From Macrocystis pyrifera (Eukaryota; Sar; Phaeophyceae; Laminariales; Laminariaceae), in NCBI GenBank assembly GCA_031763025.1, contig JASSKH010000002.1, forward strand, positions 18,078,468 to 18,142,467: 64,000 bases of DNA, written 5' to 3'. Of the stretch, positions 21,165 through 33,245 are shown in pieces (the first letter of the stretch is position 1; the number at the start of each line of letters is the position of its first letter). The position numbers and the translations under genes were made by a program. The notes beneath the pieces were generated by a model, which saw nothing but the letters and a program-made list of their open reading frames with translations, had not been told where the DNA came from and did not search any database.

Positions 21165-21590
21165 CAAACCTGAAAAATGGTCTATTTCTTGGCACCGGTG
21201 GTCGCGCCTGTTGTTGTCGTACGCGCCTGCAGTCGTCGCGCCCGTCGCCGTACCCGTCGTCGCCCCAGCCGTTGTCGTAGCAGCGGTCGTAGTAGTCACC
21301 GCGGCTGCGGTCGTGGTAGTGGTGGCGGTGATGGCGGCGGCGGTCCCGGTGGACTCCACCGCCACCATCGCTCCGCCTACAGCGCCCGCCGCCGTGCTGC
21401 CGGTGACGCCGGCAGTGACGCCACCCGCGGCGGCAGCGGCGGCGCCAGACGCCCCCGCGTGTCCACCACGACGCCGCCAGCGGCAGGCGTGACGGCGCTC
21501 GCGAAGGCGGCACCGCCGCCTGGCTCCACGAACTTCAGGCTATCAGCGACAAGCCAGTGGAGTTGGTGTTCGACGACGCTGTCATGAAAT
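21165..21590. repeat. GC-rich low-complexity tract (GTCGTCGCNCC)
   Basis: Irregular trinucleotide-like repetition of GTCGTC, GCCGCC and GTGGTGG. All frames give Ala/Val, Arg/Ser or Thr/Ala-rich strings, on both strands, the signature of simple sequence and not of a protein. The tract is markedly more GC-rich than its surroundings. Confidence 0.7.
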
Positions 21591-21744
21591 CTGAACAGAA
21601 CGCGCTGGTTAGGGTGTCCGACCCACCCTAGTGTCACAGCGCTTACATCTCAGTCGGTGATGTGTAGCGTGGGTCGGCCAAGCGTCTGATAAATTAAATA
21701 TTTTGGCATATAGAAAATGGACGATAAGAAAATTCAGCCGCTCT

Positions 21745-22260
21745 CCGCTGCACCCGCCGAGGATAGGGGTCCACCCCCGGATCATAAATAGTTTCATACA
21801 TTTTTAACGTCAACAATCCAGGGACGAAAACTGTGATCCCCAAGGTCGATACGGCCATCCACGGTGTGGAAAGCTGAGCCTCACTGGCTTATCGCTGATT
21901 GGCTGGGGTTGGTGGGGCCAGTGCCACCCGCGGAGGATAGGGTGCCCTCCCTGGGTCTTGAACTCTTCGATGCATTTATAACTCTGACGGACGGGGGACG
22001 GAAACGGGGACTCTCCGGGTCGATGTCGCCTCGCACGTTGTGGAAACCCCAACTTGGCCGATAGGTGATAGGCTGGGTTAGTGTAGCCAGTGCCGCGCAG
22101 GGAGACAAAGGCCCCATCGGTAGATCATAAATCAGTTCACACATTTGCAACCCCTTCAAACTGGGGACGAAAACCGTGGTCCCCCGGGTCCGTACCGGCC
22201 CGCAAAGTGTGCGAAACTCCACTCCAGTTATGCCGTTTTTGGCTGAAGTTTGTGTAGCCG
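21745..22260 (+). repeat. 178 bp satellite, block of about 3 copies
   Basis: Anchors GGTGTGGAAAGCTGAGCCTC, GTTGTGGAAACCCCAAC and a more diverged GTGTGCGAAACTCC lie at about 21860, 22040 and 22208 (spacings near 170-180). They come with CCAGGGACGAAAACTGTGAT, CGGGTCGATGTCGCC and GGATCATAAAT strings. Same orientation as the other blocks. Confidence 0.85.
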
Positions 22261-25200
22261 GTAGTGCTCATCGATAGGGGCGAGAACGCTCAACAGATTC
22301 AGTAACCCCGATGTAGTTTACCGAATATTTGGTTTGAAGCTGTTGTACATTCTGCGTGGATCACCCTCTGCGACCTCCGCTTGGCACAGCCTACTAAAGA
22401 AACATCGGGCGCGCGAAGCGCGCCGATTGTTCTCGCTTGTATATGTACCTGATATGTTTTAAGTTTAACGTTTTCGAAACGCGTACGCGTATCATACAAC
22501 GTCCTCATTGTTGCGAGCAACAGACCAGCAACTATTAATATTGTCCTCGCGCTCATGCTTTGGAGCAAAAGCTGTTTTCATATTTCTGCCGCGATCGGCA
22601 GCAGTCCTCTTGAATGGAAGCTCCCTGTCGTTGTCGCGGAAATTCTCCTGTTTTGGCAATTCCCCCGGGTGCATAGCCCGCCAGTGAATAATGCTTTCAA
22701 AGCCGGGCTAGGGTTGCTTGTTTGTGCGGAGGCTAGTAGACGGGATTTCTTGCGAGGAGGGCAAAACATTGTGAAATATTGAAGGTACAGTCGTTTGCTT
22801 CCCCCCATATACCCTTTATGAATAATTCAGTCTCTTTTCGGCGACATAGGTTTGTCATTTACGCCAAAGCCTTCATTCATAATTTCTCAAGCATTGTGGA
22901 GTGCGCGGGTTGACGTTTTTGCCAGCATAACTCTGATCCAGATCTTCTTTGCAGTGCCGGTGTGGTTTGCCCTCTATTTCTGTAAGCACTTTCTCCTAAA
23001 GCTGTGCATTTATTTTGGGTAGTCGTAGGCATTCTGTTTTTTGTTTAGTTCCCTTTTGATTTTGACACGCACAACCTAAAGGCAGTTGCTCTGATTACTG
23101 GGAACCTTGCCGGGTGTGTCGTGATCTGGGCGCAGCGCTCCCTTCGCTCGTCCATCTGTATGGAACGATGCCTACTTGCGCTGTCAAAATATTCCCGATG
23201 GAGCCGCTGTGTTTTTTCCTGTCTCCCTTCCTGTCTGTGATAGTATCCCGCACGCCCCCTTTCGTGTTTCGCTTTACCTAATTGTATTTTAAACACGCTT
23301 CTGTGGTTTGCTTGCGAAGCTAATGCTGCCTCCCTATTAACGACGTTTTCTTGTCCGCTCGACGCCGGGTACTGTGCTATTGGTTTCTACCCCTGACATA
23401 AATCCACAGTTTTGGGATGCGAGGGAGCAAGACCCGCTTTTGGGGAGCGGCGGTACTAGGGGACGTGCACGGTAGGGGGCGCGACGGCTCCGGCAAGCGT
23501 AGCCTGACGATCATTGGAAACCCTGCTCGGGTGAGCAGGCATTGCCTTGTGGTGATATTTTGATATTTTGGCGGGCTTGATTAGTTTATGCAGGGTTTTT
23601 TGTTCGGTTGGATTGGTGCGGGTTTGGTGTTGTTTACGGGTCTCACGTTGTAGAACTGTAACGTTTGTGCCGAGTAGAACGCGTTTCCTGTGGTGACACG
23701 TCCTAATTTGTTTCAATCACGAATAGTTTCTCCAGAGCACACTTGTGCACATCATTAGTTGCCTCTACTGGACCTGTTTTATGCTTCTCGATGACTTCGT
23801 GCTATACTTCGTATATATCTACGTAGTCTGGAGTTTGTGTATTTGGATTGACATCTTACGATTTACTTGGTTATAGGTGTATGGTCGATGGTGCTCTGTC
23901 CGGGGTTTTTCGGTGTGGTGTAGTTATATCGCTCTGCTACCGCATGTTGTTTTTTTTTCGTAATTTGATGCTTCAATAGGAGCATGGGTCGCTACATCTT
24001 TGACGCCTCGTCTATGAAATAATGGTGGAAGCGCAATCTCTCCTTGCCCCGCCGCGTCTCTGGCGCGTCTCTTTGGGGTCCACGCAAACGTGCCCTATAG
24101 TCTCGTGATGAGAAGACGGATTTGTTTTTCTTTGATCCCAATGGAGGGCAGCCGGAACAAGTGGACACGCCCCGGAGAGAGGGTGTGATTTGTTTGGCGT
24201 GCTCGTCACTTCGTCCCGTGCTGGTGTTTCTGTGCCCAACGGGGGAGGTCTACTTAAGGGAGGAGGTGAGTCGGCGATGAACTTATCGGTGCTTGTCATG
24301 GCGGTAATGGTAATGGTTAGTGTGCTTTCGGCATATGCTGGCGTTTGAATTGTTGTATGGTTCGCTGCTTGTAACGGTGACACGCTGCACAAATTTGTAC
24401 CAGGACATGCAGCCCTCTCCTATGGCCCCAGGGGCGAGCAAGAAGCTCCTATGTGGTCAGGCGCTCGCACGATAGGTGTGAAACTGAGTCCTCAAATATT
24501 TCGAAAGGATACAGACTGGTCACGCGCAGTAAGCAACTCAAGTTTAGCTGGCCTTGTTCAAGCGCGCGCCTGAAGAAGAAACTCGTTCGATGGTTAACTC
24601 TTTTAGGATTGCAGCCCTCTTTCGGTGACGAACTAATTAGTATTTGAGGGGTATTCCCCAATACGTGACGGCAGTTGTACAGTAAAAGGGTCAAGGTCAC
24701 AGTTGAAAAAATCAGAACGTAGTAAAGGCACGTCTTACAAACGAAAATAATTACAACTGAATAGAACCAGCCCTGATTTTTTCATACTGGTATGTCATGC
24801 AAGAACAACCATGCCAATTTTCGTTTTCAAACTCTCAAAAACCAGCGTGCTAGAGTTTGAAGACGTGTTGTTTCGCCTCTCTCTGGACGCACTCGTATCG
24901 GATTGAAGAATTTAAAACAAACCACATAATATCGGAAAAAACAATCAACCAAACCAACCTACGTGCAGCATGAACAACATTAATAGTGGTGAACCAGCAC
25001 AGCAGTAGCAGCTAACACCCAGCAGTCAACATACCAGAGTCATCTTACATATATACAATGCCGGCACCCATGCTTCGGATAGAAACATATACCTGACATT
25101 TTATTAATGGTAGACTAGTATGTATCATCAAAACCTCGTTTCTGGATCTTTCATTTATTAGATATGCATCAACAGTCTTGGTTCTGTCGGGCTTTTTTAT

Positions 25201-25835
25201 GATGCTCGAGTCTCAGTTCTCACTACTAATAGCTTATGTCTGAGATCCCTTTTTATCGTCACGCACGGCGTTCGCTCGCATAATTTAATATCTGATCCAC
25301 GTATATACAGGCTCAAGTCAATGCGAAAGACCGGCAGGAAGACGACAATAAGAACTACAGTCGAAGTCTTGATATTCAGTTCTACAGAAACATGTTCAGT
25401 TCGAAACTCAGTTCGGAGTATTGTTCCCCAGACGTTCATCGGACTGATCATTCCAGTTGCCCCGGTTGTCTGGTGATATCCTCGAATGCTGCTATTATCA
25501 GGAGGGAGAGAAAAGAAGAAGGGCGAGGAGAAATGAGAAGAAAAAAATGGAATAAAAAGAGCCCCAATTTTGCTACAGTTGGTATCTTTTAAGATGCAAA
25601 GCTAAGCTGAACACCTGGACTCCTGTTCGCCCGCCACCAACAATTTGCCTGTCCAAGTACCTGAACCTCTTCTATCCTCTCTCTCCCAGCACGTGCACTC
25701 ACATTCGCGTCGTATATCATACGAATGAGCAGATTATACATACCTGGTCATGATTCAATCAAACCGATAGCAATAATTTAAAAATAGTAAATCGAGTTTT
25801 GTTTTGTACTATTAATATGATGCCGAGCCACACAG
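22261..25835. other. Long stretch without a recognised gene
   Basis: Several minus-strand frames of 60-126 codons follow each other between 24392 and 22300 (for example 24392-24012, Pro/Thr-rich; 23716-23456, basic; 22674-22492). They look more hydrophilic than random and could be remnants of one transposon gene, but I match none to a family. A purine-rich run lies near 25500-25555. No tRNA or other RNA gene is visible. Confidence 0.3.
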
Positions 25836-25837
25836 GC

Positions 25838-26890
25838 TATAAACTACGAAGTATAGATGAAGCGAAGTACGGCGCGAAATCTGGGCTCGCTCCTTTCCTC
25901 GAGAAGGCGCGCATAGAAGGCTTGCGATTGGAAGGAGACGAGAGCAAACAATGGCAAGTTCGTGATATCTATCAGTCTATCGTGTACTTTTCATATCTTA
26001 TCATACGAAAGATGAGCAGTACGTGTACGAGAGGTACGTAGTACCTGGTAGTTATGGTCGACTGACCAAACTCAAGAACCTTATCCTTGTACAGCAGAAC
26101 TGCTACACTATTTTCCTCCTTATGGTCCTCTTTGTTCCTTTCACTTGTTATCTCTTTGAACGCATCTGGATTGCAGCATGTATGTAAGACCTGTCGTATC
26201 CAGTATATGACAAGGCATGCATTCCGTTGTCTACTCTGCTTACTGCATTTCAACGTGGTATCCCTGTGTCGTGGTTTTGTGACCACGGAGCTTGTATCTT
26301 TCTAGGATGAAGAATCGGCACGGACACTGGGTGTGCTAGAGGTTGACGGGTAGAAAGAACGGTTTGATATAAATAACGCACACCGGTTTATGTTTTTTTG
26401 TAATCAAGCCGGTTTAAAACACGGGCTATAAACTACAGTACAGATGAAGCGAAGCATGGCGCGAACCTTGCGCTCGCTCCTGCCCTCGAGAAGCGCGCGT
26501 AGACGGCCCGCGTTTTGAAAGGTAGCGAGAACAACCATTAACAAGCTCATGAAATCGACCACTCGTTTGGCGTATATATCTTTCATATCGTACAATAGGA
26601 AACGAGCAGTACGAATACGAGTAGCACCTGATATTAATAGTCATGATCGATTGAACAACAACGAGAATCTTGTACTCGTACTACTGCTGCTGTACACCTA
26701 GTTTTTTTTTTTTTTTCACACTCTTGTGTCAAACTGGTGTAACGCACGCGGGCTACATATGGATAAAGCCAAGTATGACATATGCAGATACAGGTGGATG
26801 CGTTGACGAACCTCGGGCTCACCCCTTTCCTCGAGCAGGTGCGCGTAGACGACGCGCCAGACCAAGGAACCGGCCCTTTGCGTAACACGG
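25838..26890 (+). repeat. Three copies of a repeat of about 130 bp
   Basis: Copies start at about 25838 (GGCTATAAACTACGAAG), 26426 (GGGCTATAAACTACAGTACA) and 26749 (GGGCTACATATGGATAAAG). They share GAAGCGAAG...GCGCGAA, TCGGGCTC or GCGCTCGCTCC, and CTCGAGAAG/CTCGAGCAG with GCGCGTAGA. The first two continue with a common tail (ATATCTTTCATATCGTAC-like, GAGCAGTACG) ending near a TACCTGGTA-like motif. GC-rich cores with AT-rich edges suggest short mobile elements, possibly SINE-like, though no clear pol III box is visible. Confidence 0.6.
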
Positions 26891-27560
26891 AGATCAAGTT
26901 TTTTTTTTTGTATTTTGTGCAGATTCCAAGTGATTTCTGTCGAATGCCAGGTTAGACCTGCCGAATAACATAGATACTCGGCAGCATCAGCAGCAGCAGC
27001 ACGAAACCAATATCTTCAGGAGCCGAAAGTGGAACCTTTCTGTTTCGAAAAAGCACCTCCTTGTCTCGCCATCTCCGCAAGATACGACGGAACGACCGTC
27101 GCCGCGCTCGGCGACGGCGCGCAACCGCGAGATTGCGCGCGCACAGGAATAGACCCGGCGGAGGCCGGGGAACGCGACCCTCGAGAAGAGTGGACCACAA
27201 CCCACAGGAGATGCCTTGATATCGGACGCGAACGGATCCCGGTCTCAGGCCGTCACTGACGAACGTATATATGTTTATGTACAGTGGTATTAGTAGAACA
27301 AAACCCTGCGGTATACGACAGCAATAACTCTGCAGCAACAGAACACGTACCATAAGCAGCAGATACGTGCGGGTTCGGGATTCGCCGTATTACGCTCCAG
27401 GCACGTTCCTGTAGAACCCGTTAGTAAAATGATGATACGAGGACTTTCTGTCCGTGCTACGAGTATCACATCGTCGCACTTTTCATCTTCAAGGTGTTTC
27501 CAAATCAGTTTGCTACATTTTTGCCTTGACGTTTTTTTTTTTGTCATTTACCGCATAAGA
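26891..27560. other. No supported gene
   Basis: A GC-rich island at 27040-27260 gives overlapping frames on both strands with no family signature. A 133-codon minus-strand frame at 27353-26952 overlaps three others, so none is favoured. Confidence 0.25.
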
Positions 27561-28130
27561 GACAGCACATACTATAGTTTTCAGACGCAGACAGCAGTAC
27601 TCGTAGTATTCAACAAGTTGTCTTCAACCGAGACACTGCAAATTCCATGAAGATTATTCCCAATTATTTCCTGCGTTTTTGCAAATCCTTTCTCGCATAT
27701 TTCGTGACTGCACTTAACTGTAATATACAACAGCAGACGCAGTAGACACAGACAGCAATACTCGTAGTATTCCGTCTGCAACCTCAACTCTCCACGGGCA
27801 AGTCCCCAAAGTTAACCGAGTTTACAACCTAGCACCTGGTGAGAACCAATCAAGTCCATGCATCGCGTACAAGTGCCTTTCCGTTTCATGCATCGCTTTT
27901 AATCGCAATTCGTTCGTGTATGCACTCGTCATACATTCTTCCGGAGGGGCAAGGTCTGTAAGATGAAAACGACCAGGCGTTTGAACATCATGGTATAACT
28001 AGAAAATAACTCAAACACGCATGTTATGTATCAACCGTCCAGCTAATGCACGAGCTTTCACTTCTCAATACACAACGGTAGAGTCCGTATGTATTATCCA
28101 GACGCAGACGGCAGTACTGTACGTATTCAA
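27561..28130 (+). repeat. Three copies of a CAGACGCAGACAGCAGTACT segment
   Basis: CAGACGCAGACAGCAGTACTCGTAGTATTCAAC at about 27580, a near copy at about 27735 (AGACACAGACAGCAATACTCGTAGTATTC) and CAGACGCAGACGGCAGTACTGTACGTATTCAAC at about 28101 share this core. The flanks around ATTTCATGA-like and GCATTTG-like strings are also similar at 27600-27700 and 28130-28220. This is a local duplication with no coding evidence. Confidence 0.6.
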
Positions 28131-28459
28131 CTATAACGTGTCCGCATTTGACCGAAAATTTCATGATCATTGTTCCAAAACGTTTTCCTGCATGTTTGCA
28201 AGAACTCTTTTTCGTGATTGCATTTGATAATAAAATACCTGGTGCAAGAATAGAGGCAGTACGTAGACACGGACAGCAGCTCGTAGCAGCAATTGGAACT
28301 CTCTACAGACAAGTCCTCGAAGTTAAGTGATTTACGACCAAGCACGCATCTCTGCGAAACAGGTGAATACCTATCAAGTTGATGCGTAGTGTACGATTGC
28401 CTTTCAGTTCCATGCCTCGTGTTCAATCGCCATTTGCTTGCACGTATCATACGTTTATT

Positions 28460-28575
28460 CGGAGGAAAAGGACTTGTTGCATAGGAGCACTCAAGCGCTT
28501 GAACAACGGAATAAAATAAAATAAATTGCTGCATAGGAACACCCAAGCGCTTGAACAACGGAATAAAATAAAAAT
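28460..28575 (+). repeat. Tandem duplication, about 57 bp x 2
   Basis: TTGCATAGGAGCACTCAAGC, then GCTTGAACAACGGAATAAAA and TAAAATAAA, is followed at once by CTGCATAGGAACACCCAAGC with the same continuation. Two units differ by a few bases and A-run length. Confidence 0.8.
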
Positions 28576-28763
28576 AAAATGTACTCGAACTCGCATATCA
28601 TACGTGTCAACGATCCAGATGATGCACGAGTGTTCGAGCATCATCTCCGCACAAGCGCTGATGCATAATCCCCCGCGAACGTGACGAGAGCTTCGTTATC
28701 TAGCGTGTCTTTCGTGGTATATCTGCCCCCTGTGCTGTGGTCTAGGCTACACGTTCTCAGTTA

Positions 28764-29369
28764 ATGCTTCATCCTACATCGCCTTCGCAAACACCGCATA
28801 TACGTACGAGTACAGCAATAAGGGCCCTCGAATACGAATTGCTTACTTTGGACCCAGCCTCACTTTTTTCTTCCCGTAGCCTCAATGCTTCCTTTTATTT
28901 CGTAGTTTCTGTACACTTTTTTGTCTGGTTTTACAGCAACGTATTGGTGTGCGGGGTCATTTGCCTGGATCGTCCGCAGTCATTGAGTATATGGTCAGGA
29001 GAGGGCTGGTTTCCCATCGTTGTGTCCTTGTGTTGGTTCGTTTATTATCTACCAGCTGTCAGGTATATCGTAGCGGGTTTTTTTTTTTGCCCCTCATCTC
29101 TCCGGCGTCCCCGTGCCTGGCGAATACACTGCATACCCTGTAATGCTATTGTACGCAATGCCATTCTTTTGAAGCCGGCTTTCCGCGTAATCTCTCGACC
29201 TGCTGGTCCCTTTTCATTTTCGCCGATGTTCTATTTTTTTTTTGTACGCAGTAGATTGCACACCAGGCTTCGCACAAAACATCGGTATCTGCTGTTTTTG
29301 TTTGTCGTATACCGTATGATGCGCTCCGCTTTGGGTTCCACATTTTTCTCACGCTCGTACGACCCGTAA
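28764..29369 (+). CDS. Hypothetical 201-codon ORF, hydrophobic segments
   Basis: An open frame of 201 codons with several Phe/Val/Leu-rich segments that could span a membrane (for example FYFVVSVHFFVWFYSNVLVC at about residues 44-63 and a second near residue 90). The hydrophobicity largely reflects T-rich DNA, such as the T10 run near 29080. There is no family match, no preferred start context and no conserved neighbour. I regard it as more likely chance than a gene. Confidence 0.15.
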   Translation: MLHPTSPSQTPHIRTSTAIRALEYELLTLDPASLFSSRSLNASFYFVVSVHFFVWFYSNVLVCGVICLDRPQSLSIWSGEGWFPIVVSLCWFVYYLPAVRYIVAGFFFCPSSLRRPRAWRIHCIPCNAIVRNAILLKPAFRVISRPAGPFSFSPMFYFFFVRSRLHTRLRTKHRYLLFLFVVYRMMRSALGSTFFSRSYDP

Positions 29370-29549
29370 TCTACGCTCTGCGATTGGTTTATTCCTACAG
29401 TAGCCTCCGTGCCTACTGCCACGTGTGCTTGACTTTAGACTCACTGCTAGTAGTAGTAATTTGGACGTAGGATTGCAGAGGGGAAGCCCGTGATTTCACA
29501 CTCGGAATTACTGTGCGAAGGCTCGTGACTTCGGGCTGGTAACTCCAGG

Positions 29550-31610
29550 AAATAATCGTCTTAGAGCAACCGCTGTTGACAATTTCCGTTGTTTGTAAAG
29601 TTTGTTTGCGCGTGGCATCTTTCGCTCCGGTAACGGTGTATATATCCCGCGCGTTGAACAAGGAGCAATTGCAGGTGCCCCTCGCTTGGGGAAGAGGGAC
29701 GTTGTACTCATGTCATGCAGGGCTGTAGTCGTATGACCATAGATGGGGAAGGGTGGGGTTGCATAAAGGTTGTCTTTATTGTCGATGGAACTCCTGTTGC
29801 GACCATTCATCTTTCCAGAGAGGGGGCATGTTTAGTCATTGCGAGGGGCCTCGTTCGCATTAACAGTCTGCACGTACTTGGTCTTAATCTCGATAGATAA
29901 TTGTAAGGACCGCAATTATTCCGACTGCTTCGATCTTCGTTGGTAGAGCAATACATCCTGCAAGTTGGATCGTGTCAGGTGCCATATCGCGCATCCCCCC
30001 AAGTATAAAAGCAATACATCATGTCCACCATCACTAGGGTGTTACAAACATTATGCAAAACAGTTTATCACCGGGGGTTGTTTTTCGCTTCAGATACGTT
30101 GTGTAATTATGTACCCGTTGCTTCGCTTATTCGACGTTATTCTAAGTAGATACAAGGAGGGCTGCAAAATCGTCTTAGAGCAACCGCTGTTGACGATTTC
30201 CGTTGTTCTGGAGTTGTTTGCCGGTGGCGTCTTTCGTTATGGTAACGGTGTATATGTCCCGCGCGTTGAACAAGGGGCAATGCAGGTACCCTTCGGTCGG
30301 GGAAGAGGGCAGGGAGACCGTACTCATGTCATGCAGGGCCGTAGTCGTGACCATAGATGGGGAAGGGGGGGGGGGGGGGGGGGGGGGGGGGGTGTGCTCA
30401 TTATCGTGCATGGCCGTAGTCATATGACCATAGACCCTCGCATCCCTTCGATGCCGGGACGGAGCACGTCGGGTTTTCACCGACCAGGCAGACATTGCTT
30501 GCACCAAGCGCGAAGAGCCGTGAGGTGTAGGGCGAGTCGCATGAAGGGTGAGCTGCATCCTACTAAGAACCGCTTTAGAGGCGGATTTTCTTTCATATGC
30601 AGCATCAATCAATTGATTTAATTTCTGGTGTGGCCACTTCCAGAGACAGCAATGGTGTTACTATGTAACTGCCTCGTGGGTGCCTTGCCATATACACACT
30701 ACGCGATACGATTATCCCCCTTGTGCGGAGTGAAGGTTCTCCCCGCACAAAATGATCTAACTTGGCCGCCAGCCGTGATAACCGCCAAAAAAAAGAAGCA
30801 ACGAAAAAAAAAACAGTACCCTGGCTGTCTAGCTCACGCAGTGAGAGGCGTGTTTTACAGCGTCATCGCTAACCGACGCCAACCCAACCTATATATGTAC
30901 CAAGGTATATAATATAAGGGGGGGGGGGGACGGAGCGCGTCGGCTTTTTACCGACCAGGCAGACATTGCTTACGCCAAGCGCGAAGCGCCGTGAGGTGTT
31001 TGGCGAGTCGCATGAAAGGTGAGCTGCATCCTACTAAGAACCGCTTGAGAGGCGGATTTTCTTGCATCCGGATGACAGCATCAATCAATTGATTTAATTT
31101 TTGTTTTGGCCACTTCCAGAGAGATGGAGAGGGGAGGGGTTGCATAAACGTTGTCTTTGTTGACGATGGATCTCCTGTTGCACCCATTCATCTTTCCAGA
31201 GAAGGGGGCATATTTCGGCATTGCGAGGAGCCTCACTCGCGTCAACAGTCTGTACGTTATTGGTGTTTATCTCGATATATTAAATGTACGGACCGCAATT
31301 ATCCCGATTGGTTAGATCTTCGCTCGTATAGCAATACATCCTGCAAGCTGGATCTTGTCAGGCGCCATATCGCGCATCCCCGCAAGTGAAAAAGCAATAA
31401 CATCATGTCCACCATCACCAGGGTGATGAAACAGTATGCAAAATAATTCATCACCCGAGGTTGTTTTTTTACTTCAGATACGTTATGTGGTTATGTATTC
31501 AGTGCTTCGCTATTTCGACGTCATCCTGAGTAAATTCAATAGGGGCTTCGCGGCAAAATCGTCTGAGAGCAACCGCTGTTGACAATTTCCGTTGTTCGGT
31601 GGCGTATTTG
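29550..31610 (+). repeat. Complex duplication with 613 bp repeat and longer internal copies
   Basis: TCGTCTTAGAGCAACCGCTG occurs at 29558 and 30171 (613 bp apart), with TCGTCTGAGAGCAACCGCTG at 31559. The block GGGAAGAGG...CATGTCATGCAGGGC...GACCATAGATGGGGAAG is repeated at 29690-29760 and 30300-30370. The block ACCGACCAGGCAGACATTGC...GCATCAATCAATTGATTTAA is repeated at 30470-30620 and 30945-31100. AGCAATACATCCTGCAAG...CATCATGTCCACCATCAC is repeated at about 29950-30030 and 31330-31420. The units may be nested solo-LTR-like sequences. The 218-codon frame across 29965-30621 is a by-product that includes a poly-Gly run. Confidence 0.8.
30365..30392 (+). repeat. 28-base poly-G tract
   Basis: Uninterrupted G from 30365 to 30392, located in the repeated GATGGGGAAGG context; the sister copy at 29747 has only GGGAAGGGTGGGG. 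Such a run could form G-quadruplexes and is prone to length error in sequencing. Confidence 0.95.
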
Positions 31611-31914
31611 TGGCGGGTAACCCGGGTTTCAGACGAAATCAAACGGGTTCAAGGAGTACGCGGGTAAGCTCGAGTACTCGGACAACCCGTTTTCGTTTAC
31701 GGTCATCGAGGGGTATCACAAACGGGCGACAGTGCGTACTACGATTTGATGTCGAAACCAGATCTATAACCATCAAACAACAGAGTGTATTCGAAAATAT
31801 AAATTACACACAAGTACTGCTGCATGGCATCAAAGTAATTCGGATTCAGCTCTCACTCGTGAGACCATGCGTGAATGCTTTCTGCACTAAAATTCGAAAA
31901 TTAAAAGGTACCTG

Positions 31915-32106
31915 GTAGTATTAGTGCTCAGTTCCTGCCGACTACTATTACTATTTCTTTCGAGCATTACGCTATAACCCATGGCTCCCGTTTCCGCCAA
32001 GAACAGCTGTACGGGTGCTGCCTGTGACTCCTGTTTCGCCTTGCGACGCCCCCGGGGTTTCACGTTACCCTCATCTCGCAGGGGAACCAGGGTCGGCCAA
32101 CGATAA
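31915..32106 (+). repeat. Leader-1 repeat, copy C
   Basis: Starts right after a TACCTGGTA motif (31909) with GTATTAGTGCTCAGTTCCTG, CTATTACTATTTCTTTCGAG and AACCCATGGCTCCC, and ends CATCTCGCAGGGGAACCAGG. The CTTGTAT junction is changed to CAGGGTC. Unrelated sequence follows. Confidence 0.75.
31981..32106 (+). pseudogene. Conserved mini-ORF, copy C (Cys pair damaged)
   Basis: The frame from ATG at 31981 reads MAPVSAKNSCTGAACDSCFA, then LRRPRGFTLPSSRRGTR, and stops at 32104. It stays open over the whole conserved length. The first Cys of the zinc-like pair is Gly here (CTGAAC instead of YTCVAC) and new Cys residues appear nearby. The overall match to copies A and D is clear. Loss of the Cys pair suggests decay. 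Confidence 0.35.
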
Positions 32107-33085
32107 TACGGGGATTGGCAATAACTTTTTTTTATCATGCCGGACTCAGTATCGGAAACTTGAACCTCGAATTCGCGAGGGATTTATCATTTATTCGAGA
32201 GCTCTCTTCGAGGAACGAGTTCAAAGCCCCCCGCCCATCGTTATCGGTTGCATATCTCAGCGTGAACCCTTACGTGGGCCGGGCGAGACAACCGAGAAGT
32301 AGGCACGGATCTTGCATTTTGGGTCTCAGTTTCGAGCTTGTCTTTGAATTTTGACGTAGAGAAGTCGTGCAAATGAACGGAATATCTTGAAAAAAAACTC
32401 CCATCTTTCTTCCTCCGTTCTTTTTTAAATGGTCATATGGGTGTAGCCGGCGTCCCCGGTGGCATGGTAGGTGGTCCGCGTGCCTATCAAGATCAATTTC
32501 GTGGGTCCAAGTCGCACCGAGTGCATGCTCGTAGGGACTTTTTCTTGCCTAAAAAAATGATGAGCGGAAAGCGCGAGAGCGTAAGTTAGCACATTCAATG
32601 AAAATCGACGAGCAGTGGGAACGCTGAACCCTATGCGCGACAAAAAATAAAGGCACGTACCGGCGGGGAGAAAGGACGACACCTGTGACCACGGCTTGGC
32701 CAGAAGATCGCTGAAGGTAAAACCTCCTACGAGTTAGGCTGGAAAGTATAAGTGATGATTGAAAAAAAGAAAAAAATAGCTCCCTGACTTTTTAGCCTTT
32801 TGGGGGTAAGAGCAAAACGCGCCGGCGGGAGGCGTTCCCAAGTGCCCCGACGGGCTCCGAATGTAATTCTGACGCGCTGGCAAGGTACCCGCAGCACATG
32901 CCGAGCACGCCCGCCTTTTTTTTTTCTGGTACGTTGTTGGGGCTAACGGTACCGCCGCGTAGGAGGGGTCTATCGGTTTCCCCTTTTGACCAAATGTTGC
33001 GGGGGTATCCCACCCCAACTCTCTACTAAATTTATGTAGTACCCCCGCGTGACCATCGCATTACCCCGTTTTGACCGGGTCACTA
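32107..33085. other. No supported gene
   Basis: Contains a 94-codon minus-strand frame (33018-32734) with Lys/Pro-rich wording but no motif. A short direct repeat at 33020-33105 has TAGTACCCCCGCGTGACCA answered by TACTACCCCCGCGATGACCA. Confidence 0.3.
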
Positions 33086-33109
33086 CTACCCCCGCGATGA
33101 CCACTTGTC

Positions 33110-33245
33110 ACAGCCCCAGGAACAGGTATGTACACTTGTACTCTTCACCCTATTCAGCAGGTGCGTGTAGCCATCAAAATTTGAAGAACACACGGGGCAA
33201 CAAATGACATGCAAGATTAAATCTTCATGTTCTACATAAATACAA
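33110..33245 (-). repeat. CC(P/L)VC module, copy following leader-1 D
   Basis: On the minus strand, GAACATGAAGATTTAATC continues into a frame reading YVEHEDLILHVICCPVCSSN, then FDGYTHLLNRVKS. The same module (LHVICCLVCFSSNFDEDYLQ and LHVICCLECFSSNFDEDYLQ) occurs at 39.3 kb (plus) and 38.4 kb (minus). Between copies, differences in this part are mostly third-position, and the one indel is three bases. Here the module is joined to leader-1; at the other sites it is joined to leader-2. Confidence 0.6.

Noticed and set aside
21133..21587. Ala/Val- or Arg/Ser-rich proteins of 95-136 codons
   Set aside because: Overlapping open frames on both strands come from a GC-rich trinucleotide-like repeat.
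29965..30621. 218-codon ORF with Gly-rich region
   Set aside because: It spans two repeat units and the poly-G tract. The sister unit does not keep the frame.
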